Source: an uncultured Prevotellaceae bacterium (lineage in GTDB: Bacteria > Bacteroidota > Bacteroidia > Bacteroidales > Muribaculaceae). Taken from it: a stretch of 6,614 nt of DNA. Positions 1 to 5,102 of this stretch are shown piece by piece. Both the position numbers and the translations under genes were made by a program. Location: NCBI GenBank assembly GCA_937904375.1, contig CALDIG010000298.1, forward strand, positions 1-6,614, given 5' to 3'. The notes under the pieces were generated by a model. The model saw only the letters and a list, made by a program, of their open reading frames with translations, was not told where the DNA came from and searched no databases. Within the stretch, counting starts at the first letter, position 1; every line of letters starts with the position of its first letter.

Positions 1-87
1 CCCATCCACGTCTTCAACATGGACGTGAAAGGCAACCTGCGCAAAGTAATCGCTGGCGAGCCTATAGGAACAGTGGTGACGCCGTAA
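1..87 (+). CDS. pyrH: UMP kinase (uridylate kinase), C-terminal end only
   Basis: This is the 3' end of a gene that begins before the window; 28 codons are visible in frame 1, ending in TAA at 85-87. The residues include HVFNMDVKGNLRKVIAGE followed by PIGTVVTP. This matches the C-terminal pattern of bacterial UMP kinase (amino-acid-kinase fold), where a (I/V)(V/R)VF(N/D)M segment is followed by GxL(R/K)(K/R)V and GExxGT. UMP kinase phosphorylates UMP to UDP in the cytoplasm, the step that commits UMP to pyrimidine nucleotide synthesis. The gene converges on the peptidase gene and a strong hairpin lies just beyond its stop. The family call rests on a short but characteristic segment; the catalytic part is outside the window. 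Confidence 0.82.
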   Translation, partial: PIHVFNMDVKGNLRKVIAGEPIGTVVTP

Positions 88-106
88 ATAATTAACAACC
101 CTATAA

Positions 107-142
107 AATAAACCGTGAGGACCCAAATCCTCACGGTTTATT
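107..142. terminator. Bidirectional intrinsic terminator between convergent genes
   Basis: A perfect 15-bp inverted repeat has arms at 107-121 (AATAAACCGTGAGGA) and 128-142 with a 6-base loop (CCCAAA). The base of the stem is A/T-rich, so each strand reads into a U-rich stretch after the GC-rich upper stem: GGTTTATTATAT on the plus strand and GGTTTATTTTATA on the minus strand. It starts 19 bases after the pyrH stop and ends 24 bases before the stop of the leftward peptidase gene, the expected place for a shared terminator of two convergent transcripts. Confidence 0.85.
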
Positions 143-166
143 ATATCCTAGTTATTCCTATCTTAG

Positions 167-1576
167 TCACTGATCCTCCTGGAACAATGGGTCTTCGGGC
201 ATGACCATGATGGGTTTCTGCTCGCTGGCTTTGAGGATGTGGGCGGGGACGTATTTCTTGTCAACCACCAGGCGGAAGGCGTACTCGTTGAACCAGTCGT
301 TGGTCATGATGATGTAGCCTTTGTGACCGCTGTCGGCACCCCAGGAGTTCTCCACTTTCCACTTGATGGGCTTGCCGTTTTCGTCGAGGTCAACGGCGGT
401 GAGTGTCATGGCGTGGGTGGAGCCGCTGTCGAAGGTAGCGATGCGGTCGGCCTTGTTCATGCCGAAGGTGGTGCCGAAGAGCGTGCCGTAATCATAGTTG
501 TCGAGTGCAAGGTAGCCGTTGTTGCGGTTGAGCTGCTTGCCCACGTCGTAGCTGGAGTATAGCTTGGTGGAGTCTTTGAGCGAGGCTATCGCCATCTGCG
601 CGATGTCCTCCATGGGCAGGTTGATGTATCGCCAGTTGTGGCCGTCGTAGGTATGGCGGTCCCACTCCACTTCGTAGGTCTTGTAATACTCACGCCTGGG
701 GTCGTTCATCGCCATGATGAAGGTGCCGTTGATGGGTCCGCCCTGTGTCTCGCGGTAGAACTCTAGCGGGGTGTAGGTGCGCGCTGGTGTCACCGCCTTT
801 CCGTCTTTGTTTTTGAAGGCGTAGGTGAACGACTTGATGGGCTCGCCCAGGGTGAGCGACAGCATGCTATAGATTTCTCCCAGCATCTCGGTCTTGCGCT
901 GACGTATGGCGCTCTTCGACTTGCCGTCGGCAACCATCTTGCGCAGCTCCAGTCCCTGCTCGCGCAGCTTTGACGAGATGAGCTGGCTCATGCGCGAGGT
1001 GCGCTCGGCGCTGTAGGTCTCGGGTTGTGCCTCCACTGGCACGAGGCCATATTTCTCGGCGAGGTCGGCCGCTCCGCAAAATGTGCCACCATCGTTGATG
1101 GGGTGGTGGAAGAAGAACTGCACGCGCTGGTCGTCGAGGGGTTTGTCGGCGCAGTCTATCACGCCTTGCAGCATGAGGTTCGCCTTCTCTAGCTGGTCAT
1201 AAAAGAAGAGGTAGTCGTGGCTGTACTCCACCCGCAGCGTGTCGTTGTGGCGGCGGGCGAAGTTGGCGCGCATCACGTTGAAGCTCGAGTACATCCAGCA
1301 CCTGCCGCTGGAACGCTGGTTGTGGATGCTCTGCTTAGGAGTCTCGATGCTGAAGTGGGTGTCGGTGATAGTGGCGTTGCGGTAGTTCTTGGCGAGGTCA
1401 TCGATAGAATTTGCCGCCATGGCGTTGCTCAGCGCGGCGTTGCTCTTGCCGGCTGCCGCCTGGGTGATTTGTCGCATCATGTCGGCGTCGATGCCGCCTT
1501 GCGCGCTGTTCTGCGCCATTGCAGGCAAAGCAGCCGCCACTGTTGCGATAAGTGCTAATGTTTTGATTGATTTCAT
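167..1576 (-). CDS. Exported C1B-family cysteine aminopeptidase (bleomycin hydrolase / PepC type)
   Basis: This 469-residue protein belongs to the papain-like bleomycin hydrolase/aminopeptidase C group (peptidase family C1B). The catalytic set is complete: Gln87 (oxyanion hole) and Cys93 in NQRSSGRCWMYSS, His388 in STHAMTLTAV, and Asn410 in KVENSWG. The segments DLAEKYGLVP (171-180) and the region 343-390 (YDVGKQLN, then NKADR before the His) are also typical of the family. The N-terminus MKSIKTLALIATVAAALPAMAQ is a signal peptide with a likely AMA|Q cleavage and no lipobox Cys, so the enzyme should act in the periplasm or outside; classical PepC and bleomycin hydrolase are cytosolic. The C-terminal PEDPLFQEDQ lines up with the end of the family, where the tail sits in the active-site cleft and imposes aminopeptidase activity; retention of that activity is inference. 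The ATG at 1576 is chosen because it starts the signal peptide. The gene follows the membrane protein gene by 80 bases on the same strand and may share its transcript. No convincing TAnnTTTG box was seen directly upstream. Confidence 0.9.
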   Translation of the reverse strand: MKSIKTLALIATVAAALPAMAQNSAQGGIDADMMRQITQAAAGKSNAALSNAMAANSIDDLAKNYRNATITDTHFSIETPKQSIHNQRSSGRCWMYSSFNVMRANFARRHNDTLRVEYSHDYLFFYDQLEKANLMLQGVIDCADKPLDDQRVQFFFHHPINDGGTFCGAADLAEKYGLVPVEAQPETYSAERTSRMSQLISSKLREQGLELRKMVADGKSKSAIRQRKTEMLGEIYSMLSLTLGEPIKSFTYAFKNKDGKAVTPARTYTPLEFYRETQGGPINGTFIMAMNDPRREYYKTYEVEWDRHTYDGHNWRYINLPMEDIAQMAIASLKDSTKLYSSYDVGKQLNRNNGYLALDNYDYGTLFGTTFGMNKADRIATFDSGSTHAMTLTAVDLDENGKPIKWKVENSWGADSGHKGYIIMTNDWFNEYAFRLVVDKKYVPAHILKASEQKPIMVMPEDPLFQEDQ

Positions 1577-1625
1577 GTTGTAAAATATTTTATATAGTTT
1601 AATGGTTTAATAATGGTTTCTCATA

Positions 1626-1640
1626 CAAGCCGATGGCTTG
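1626..1640. other. Small hairpin between the two leftward genes
   Basis: CAAGCC-GAT-GGCTTG is a perfect 6-bp inverted repeat with a 3-base loop. It lies in the 80-base gap between the stop of the membrane protein gene (1657) and the start of the peptidase gene (1576). In the leftward direction no clean T-tract follows (TATGAGAAACC), so it could be a weak attenuator, an mRNA-stabilising or processing hairpin, or chance. A near-duplication AAACCATTA/AAACCATTA lies next to it on the minus strand, downstream of the hairpin. Confidence 0.35.
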
Positions 1641-1656
1641 CAATACATAACTACTT

Positions 1657-3183
1657 TCAACAATTAGCGTGAAGCGCTCCTTGTCGATAATACTCATCTA
1701 GGTTGTTGAGATACTCGCTCTGTGCGTTGTAGCACACCACGAGGATAGCAAGCAAGATGAAAGCATAGACTATCATCCAGATGGTGAACGAGCGGCGGTA
1801 GTTGCCGCGTTTCACGTTGAGCAGCACATAGAGGGCAATCACCACAAATAGCGGCTGCAAGGGAAGGGCATACCGGCTCACAGTGCCCCCCGTGATGTAG
1901 GCGATAATCATAAACAGCGCCAACGGCCACCATGCCCACATTCCCAAGTTATTGTTTTTGGGATGGAGGATGGTGATATAGAGGAAGTAGTGCAAACACG
2001 CCCCACCAACGAAGTACCACATAAATCTAAAGCGTGGCAGCAAGGTGAAAATGGTGGCGTGTGAGTAGTCATAAAGCCACGGGAAGGGTATCACATACTG
2101 CACACCTGCCGTCACAGGCAACAGCAATAGACGTTTCCACTCGGGGTAGTGGTAGTAGTCGCCAATGATGGCGAAATAGGGCTGCTGAACGATGCCCACC
2201 TTGAAGGCGAGTGCCATAGCGTCGCCACCGTCAACGGTGCGGTACTGCTGCCCGAAGGTGTAGGAGAACACGATGCTGAACACCACGGTAAACACCGCTG
2301 CTATAACCGCCAGCATCGCGCCGTATTTCCAATGCGCGCATCGGTTGGAGAACGACATCATTACAGCTCCCACTATGGCGAAATAGGTGAAGTTGGTGCG
2401 CACCAGTGAGAGCAGCAGGCTGCCTGTGACAAATATCGCGATGTCGCGGTAGCGGTCGCGCTTGGTGAGCGTCTCACCGCTAGCCATTCCCGCCAGCGTG
2501 TAGCCCACAAGCAGGAGTCCTAGGGCACATCCCGCCTCCTTCTGGATTCTCAACCCCTGCGAGATGAGAAAGCCCATCATCGACACCAGTAACATTGCCG
2601 CAGCAGCGATTGTCGAGGGCTTGAAGTCATCAAACTTGCGGCACAGCATCCTGCATGCCACCATGCCGGTCATCACGATGGTGAGCAAGGTGAACATGTA
2701 ATTGAGCGCCAAGGGCCACGCCACACTCACACCTAGCACTTTCCATTGCCACAGCATGAACAGAGGCAGGCCTTTAAATGGCAATTTGGGAGCAGGGCAG
2801 CGGCCGTCGTAGTGCGACAGTGCCCATGCGTAATAGCTGCCAGAGTCGGAATACAATGCGGGTTCTTCAAGCGTTTCGCCCACATCGACGGTGCAGACCT
2901 TGATGCTCAGAACCACATACAGCGCCAATAGGAAGCCCACTAAGAGCAACAGCCAGTGTCCCCAGCGGCACCAGCAGGAGCTGCGGGAGTAGATAAAGCG
3001 TGGGATGAGATAGGCGACTGCCATTGAGAGAATGACATCTGTGGCGTCTTTTAGCTCAAAGACCCTCACGGCAAATATCGCCAGCAGTGCCAGCGCCAGC
3101 ACCTCGCCCAGCAGATGCCACTTGCCACCCGCCGAGAAAGGGAGTCTTATCCTCTGTGCCACACAATTCTCTCGATTGCCCAT
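1657..3183 (-). CDS. Polytopic membrane protein, possible GT-C-type glycosyltransferase
   Basis: This 508-residue protein is dominated by hydrophobic helices, roughly 12-13 by eye: about 24-43, 48-66, 76-95, 139-178 (two), 190-208, 217-234, 247-278 (two), 287-309, 350-368, 386-404, 415-432, 437-456 and 466-486. After the third helix comes a non-cytoplasmic-looking loop, about 96-137, with acidic residues (GETLEEP, then YSDSGSYYAWAL) and KLPFKGLPLF. This is the arrangement of GT-C glycosyltransferases (GT39/ArnT/Wzy-like superfamily), whose first large periplasmic loop holds the catalytic acid. The late segment SRYALPLQPLFVVIALYVL (436-454) also resembles the RYxLPLxPL region of GT39-type proteins. 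If so, it would transfer a sugar from a polyprenyl-phosphate donor on the periplasmic side. The donor and acceptor cannot be read, and an uncharacterised transporter or O-unit polymerase remains possible. The ATG at 3183 is placed about 20 bases after a good Bacteroidetes promoter. The gene is divergent from recF. Confidence 0.8.
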   Translation of the reverse strand: MGNRENCVAQRIRLPFSAGGKWHLLGEVLALALLAIFAVRVFELKDATDVILSMAVAYLIPRFIYSRSSCWCRWGHWLLLLVGFLLALYVVLSIKVCTVDVGETLEEPALYSDSGSYYAWALSHYDGRCPAPKLPFKGLPLFMLWQWKVLGVSVAWPLALNYMFTLLTIVMTGMVACRMLCRKFDDFKPSTIAAAAMLLVSMMGFLISQGLRIQKEAGCALGLLLVGYTLAGMASGETLTKRDRYRDIAIFVTGSLLLSLVRTNFTYFAIVGAVMMSFSNRCAHWKYGAMLAVIAAVFTVVFSIVFSYTFGQQYRTVDGGDAMALAFKVGIVQQPYFAIIGDYYHYPEWKRLLLLPVTAGVQYVIPFPWLYDYSHATIFTLLPRFRFMWYFVGGACLHYFLYITILHPKNNNLGMWAWWPLALFMIIAYITGGTVSRYALPLQPLFVVIALYVLLNVKRGNYRRSFTIWMIVYAFILLAILVVCYNAQSEYLNNLDEYYRQGALHANC

Positions 3184-3206
3184 CTTAAATAAATGAAATC
3201 AACTCG

Positions 3207-3238
3207 CAAATTTACGCTTTTATTCAGTAGGATGCAAT
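3207..3238 (-). promoter_or_regulatory. Bacteroidetes-type promoter of the membrane protein gene
   Basis: On the minus strand a -7 box TAAATTTG (3214 down to 3207) fits TAnnTTTG exactly. A -33-like TTG (3237 down to 3235) lies 20 bases upstream of it, within the 19-21-base spacing known for Bacteroidetes sigma-ABfr promoters. Transcription would begin near 3203, giving a leader of about 20 bases before the ATG at 3183. This supports the chosen start. Confidence 0.72.
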
Positions 3239-3248
3239 TAAAAATGGC

Positions 3249-3388
3249 AGATTTGGTAAGATTTTCATCTGAAATTAACCAAATCTCGACTTTTAAGGCA
3301 TATTTGGTAAGATTTGCATCTAAATTTAACCAAATATCGATTTTTAAGTGGGATTTGGTAAGTTTTGCGCGCGATTTTAACCAAATCT
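3249..3388. repeat. Three tandem 51-bp units, each containing a hairpin
   Basis: The motif ATTTGGTAAG recurs at 3251, 3302 and 3353, exactly 51 bases apart (third copy ATTTGGTAAGT). Each unit pairs with a downstream ACCAAAT arm: AGATTTGGT (3249-3257) with ACCAAATCT (3278-3286); ATATTTGGT (3300-3308) with ACCAAATAT (3329-3337); GGATTTGGT (3351-3359) with ACCAAATCT (3380-3388, one G-T pair at the base). Between units 1 and 2 the arm pair G-C becomes T-A on both sides, so pairing is kept. Units 1 and 2 also contain an inner AGAT...ATCT stem, which is lost in unit 3. The array sits between the divergent promoters of the membrane protein gene and recF. It could be an operator cluster, a REP-like element or the remains of a repeat family; no function can be assigned from sequence alone. 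Confidence 0.88.
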
Positions 3389-3395
3389 CGGTTTT

Positions 3396-3415
3396 ACTGG
3401 GAGCAACTGGGAGTA
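3396..3415. repeat. Tandem 10-bp duplication
   Basis: ACTGGGAGCA (3396-3405) is followed directly by ACTGGGAGTA (3406-3415), differing by one base, with ACTAG after it. It abuts the third 51-bp unit. It is probably a slippage product; no role is apparent. Confidence 0.7.
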
Positions 3416-3470
3416 ACTAGAAATGGATAGGAATAGATATGTAAAATAAACTTCAAAAAACTAATGACTA

Positions 3471-3490
3471 AAAACTGAAAACTGAAAACT
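3471..3490. repeat. AAAACTG heptamer repeat in the recF promoter region
   Basis: AAAACTG occurs at 3471-3477 and 3478-3484, followed by AAAACT at 3485-3490. It occupies the -33/spacer region of the recF promoter, so a change in copy number could alter promoter geometry. The tract is short, and no variation can be judged from one sequence. Confidence 0.65.
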
Positions 3491-3504
3491 TTTTTCTACC
3501 TTTG
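3475..3504 (+). promoter_or_regulatory. recF promoter, Bacteroidetes -7 box very close to the start codon
   Basis: TACCTTTG at 3497-3504 fits the TAnnTTTG -7 consensus. The -33 position is weak: CTG at 3475-3477, 19 bases upstream, is the best candidate. Transcription would start at about 3507-3511, only 0-5 bases before the ATG at 3512, so the message would be leaderless or nearly so. No alternative in-family start is available further downstream. Confidence 0.7.
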
Positions 3505-3511
3505 CAGTGGC

Positions 3512-4636
3512 ATGATATTGGAGCAGATTTCCATATTGAACTATAAGAACATCACCGAGGCGCAGTTGCAGTTCTCGGGGAAGGTTAACTGCTTGATAGG
3601 CAATAACGGCATGGGTAAGACCAACGTGCTCGACGCCATCTACTACCTGAGCTACTGCCGCAGCTTCACCAGCAGCAACGAGCACAGCGCCGCCATCAAC
3701 CACGACGCGCAGTTCCTGATGCTGCAGGGACGCTACAGTCGCAAGGGGGCACCCGAGGAAATCTCGCTGAGCGTGCAGCGCGGCAAGCGCAAGACGGTGA
3801 AGCGCAACGGCAAGGACTACAAGCGGCTGAGCGAGCATGTGGGGCTGCTGCCGCTGGTGATGGTCTCGCCTCTAGATTGGGACCTGATACGTGGTGGAGG
3901 CGAGGAGCGCCGCCGGCTCATGGACCAGATTATTTCGCAGGGCAACCGTCAGTATCTCGATGCCCTCATCCGCTATAATAAGGCTCTTGAGCAGCGCAAC
4001 TCTATGATAAAGAACGATTACCGCGACCCGTTGCTATATGAGACGGTGGAGCAGGTGATGGACAGCACCGCCACACTGCTGCACCAGTCGCGTCAGCAGT
4101 GGCTCGAGGAGTTTGCCCCAATCTTCATGCGCTACTATCAGGCTATTGCCGGCGATGGCGAGAGGGTGCGGCTGAGCTACAAGAGTCACTTGGGCGAACT
4201 CACCATGCAGCAGCTGCTTAACGCCAACCGCGACCGCGACATGATAATGGGCTACACCACGCGTGGTGTGCATCGCGATGACATCGAGCTGTGGCTCGGC
4301 GACCACTCCATGCGCAAGACGGGTTCGCAGGGTCAGTGCAAAACCTACACCATCGCGCTGCGCATGGCACAGTTTGAGTTTCTGAAGAAATACACTGGCA
4401 CCACACCCATCCTGCTCCTTGATGACATCTTCGACAAACTCGACGAGCAGCGCGTGGTGAGCATCATCAATGTGGTGAGCAACAGCCAGGATTTCGGGCA
4501 GATTTTCATCACCGACACCAACCGCACCCACCTCGACGAGATAATCGCCATGATGAGTGGGGACTACGCCATGTTTATGGTGGAGAACGGAACCATAATC
4601 CCCATCGCCAGCCGTCAGGAGGAGGCTAAAGAATGA
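3512..4636 (+). CDS. recF: DNA replication and repair protein RecF
   Basis: RecF is an SMC/ABC-like ATPase that binds gapped DNA with RecO and RecR and helps load RecA at stalled replication forks. The 374 residues carry all expected motifs: Walker A GNNGMGKT (30-37), the ABC signature region GSQGQ (271-275), Walker B ILLLDDIFD (300-308) and the D-loop KLDEQR. The family's GVHRDD segment is at 252-257. The N-terminus MILEQISILNYKNI is the standard RecF start, which fixes the ATG at 3512 even though the promoter -7 box ends only 7 bases before it. Length is normal for the family. Its stop overlaps the start of the DUF721/DciA gene (ATGA), and RecF-DUF721 neighbourhoods are common in bacteria. 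No truncation or missing key residue is seen. Confidence 0.97.
   Translation: MILEQISILNYKNITEAQLQFSGKVNCLIGNNGMGKTNVLDAIYYLSYCRSFTSSNEHSAAINHDAQFLMLQGRYSRKGAPEEISLSVQRGKRKTVKRNGKDYKRLSEHVGLLPLVMVSPLDWDLIRGGGEERRRLMDQIISQGNRQYLDALIRYNKALEQRNSMIKNDYRDPLLYETVEQVMDSTATLLHQSRQQWLEEFAPIFMRYYQAIAGDGERVRLSYKSHLGELTMQQLLNANRDRDMIMGYTTRGVHRDDIELWLGDHSMRKTGSQGQCKTYTIALRMAQFEFLKKYTGTTPILLLDDIFDKLDEQRVVSIINVVSNSQDFGQIFITDTNRTHLDEIIAMMSGDYAMFMVENGTIIPIASRQEEAKE
4617..4625 (+). promoter_or_regulatory. Strong Shine-Dalgarno site before the DUF721/DciA gene
   Basis: AGGAGGAGG ends 7 bases before the ATG at 4633. Strong SD sequences are unusual in Bacteroidetes, where initiation mostly relies on A/T-rich leaders. 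The site lies inside the recF codons for Gln-Glu-Glu-Ala, so it may partly be coincidence, but with the ATGA overlap it supports coupled translation. Confidence 0.55.
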
Positions 4637-4923
4637 AACGCACCGAGGCAAAGTCGATAGCCGAGATAATAGGCGACTTCATGCAGCAAGAAGACATTGA
4701 GGATGCCGTGCTCGAGCAGAAAGCGTTGAGGCTGTGGCAGCAAGTGGTGGGACCCGGCGTGAACCGCATGACTACCGAGCGATATGTTGAAAACGGAGTG
4801 ATAACGGTGAAAATCTCCTCTGCCGCCCTGCGCAACGACCTCATGCTCTCACGCACAGCAATCATCACCCAGCTCAACCAACTCGTGGGCAAGCCAGTGA
4901 TTAAGGAGATAGTGTTCAGGTGA
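4633..4923 (+). CDS. dciA: DUF721 (DciA-like) protein
   Basis: This 96-residue protein has the DUF721 pattern: an N-terminal helix, then ALRLWQQVVGPGVNRMTTERYVENGVI with the conserved Trp and VVG, a beta strand (ITVKISSAALRNDL), a helix ending in LNQLVGKPVIKEI, and a terminal VFR. DUF721 proteins include DciA, which loads the replicative helicase DnaB in bacteria lacking DnaC/DnaI-type loaders. That function is known for other phyla and is inferred here. It consists of little more than the core domain. The ATG overlaps the recF stop by ATGA, so it is almost certainly translated from the recF message. No T-rich terminator lies directly after its stop; the first strong hairpin downstream is the large repeat at 5013. 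Confidence 0.85.
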   Translation: MKRTEAKSIAEIIGDFMQQEDIEDAVLEQKALRLWQQVVGPGVNRMTTERYVENGVITVKISSAALRNDLMLSRTAIITQLNQLVGKPVIKEIVFR

Positions 4924-4991
4924 GGTGTTTCGTTTTTGTTTGTTGAGTTATTTAAACAGGCTATACCCAAATATTTAAAATTGTCCAAAAC

Positions 4992-5007
4992 CTACCCTTT
5001 AGGGTAG
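4992..5007. other. Small palindrome in front of the large hairpin, copy 1
   Basis: CTACCC-TTTA-GGGTAG is a 6-bp perfect inverted repeat with a 4-base loop, 5 bases before the 20-bp hairpin. The matching place in the downstream copy (about 6539-6554) reads CCACCCTTTTAGGTAG, a recognisable but imperfect version. It is therefore part of the repeated element, although less conserved than the main stem. Confidence 0.6.
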
Positions 5008-5012
5008 AAATT

Positions 5013-5069
5013 TGTGCGTAAACGTGCGGAATCGTCATTTTTTTGGCACATTCCGCACGTTTACGCACA
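5013..5069. repeat. Large palindromic repeat, copy 1 (upstream of ATPase gene)
   Basis: The arms TGTGCGTAAACGTGCGGAAT (5013-5032) and its exact complement (5050-5069) form a perfect 20-bp stem with a 17-base spacer containing seven T residues. Bases 5014-5067 recur without a mismatch at 6561-6614 in the same orientation. A looser match extends about 30 bases upstream (from TCCAAAA at 4984, matching 6530 onward) with small indels and substitutions. The copy ends 8 bases before the -7 box of the ATPase promoter. The perfect symmetry differs from integron attC sites. It could be a dispersed REP-like element, a recombination site or a terminator. Confidence 0.93.
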
Positions 5070-5075
5070 TTTTTT
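5013..5075 (+). terminator. Possible rho-independent terminator of the recF-dciA transcript
   Basis: The 20-bp stem of the repeat is followed at once by TTTTTT (5070-5075), the layout of an intrinsic terminator for transcription coming from recF-dciA, about 90 bases after the DciA stop. The 17-base loop is longer than usual, which lowers confidence. If active, it would insulate the ATPase promoter, whose -7 box begins at 5078. Confidence 0.5.
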
Positions 5076-5077
5076 GC

Positions 5078-5085
5078 TATCTTTG
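5078..5085 (+). promoter_or_regulatory. Bacteroidetes -7 promoter box of the ATPase gene
   Basis: TATCTTTG fits TAnnTTTG exactly. No good TTTG-like -33 element is found 19-21 bases upstream; that stretch is occupied by the right arm of the hairpin. The transcript would start near 5088-5092, leaving about 11-15 bases before the ATG at 5103. This rules out the longer reading that would begin at TTG 5043 inside the hairpin loop. Confidence 0.72.
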
Positions 5086-5102
5086 CGGCAAACTTTTGCA
5101 TT

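Noticed and set aside
239..562. Plus-strand reading frame inside the peptidase gene
   Set aside because: It is antisense to the catalytic His/Asn region of a complete C1B peptidase and has no promoter or ribosome-binding site.
3249..3388. CRISPR array or plasmid-type iterons
   Set aside because: There are only three units with no constant-repeat/variable-spacer pattern, no cas genes, and no replication initiator gene or DnaA boxes nearby.
4034..4651. Long minus-strand reading frame inside recF
   Set aside because: RecF in the opposite strand has every family motif; the antisense frame is rich in His/Val and Ala in the way expected from GC-rich codon shadowing.
5013..5069. Integron attC-like recombination site after a gene cassette
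   Set aside because: The stem is perfectly symmetric with no bulged bases and no recognisable GTTRRRY/RYYYAAC core sites, and the flanked gene has its own promoter, unlike typical integron cassettes.
5043..5102. N-terminal extension of the ATPase starting at TTG 5043
   Set aside because: The start would lie inside the hairpin loop and upstream of the TATCTTTG promoter box; the extension comes from the repeat and the family begins at MLIGRE (5103).
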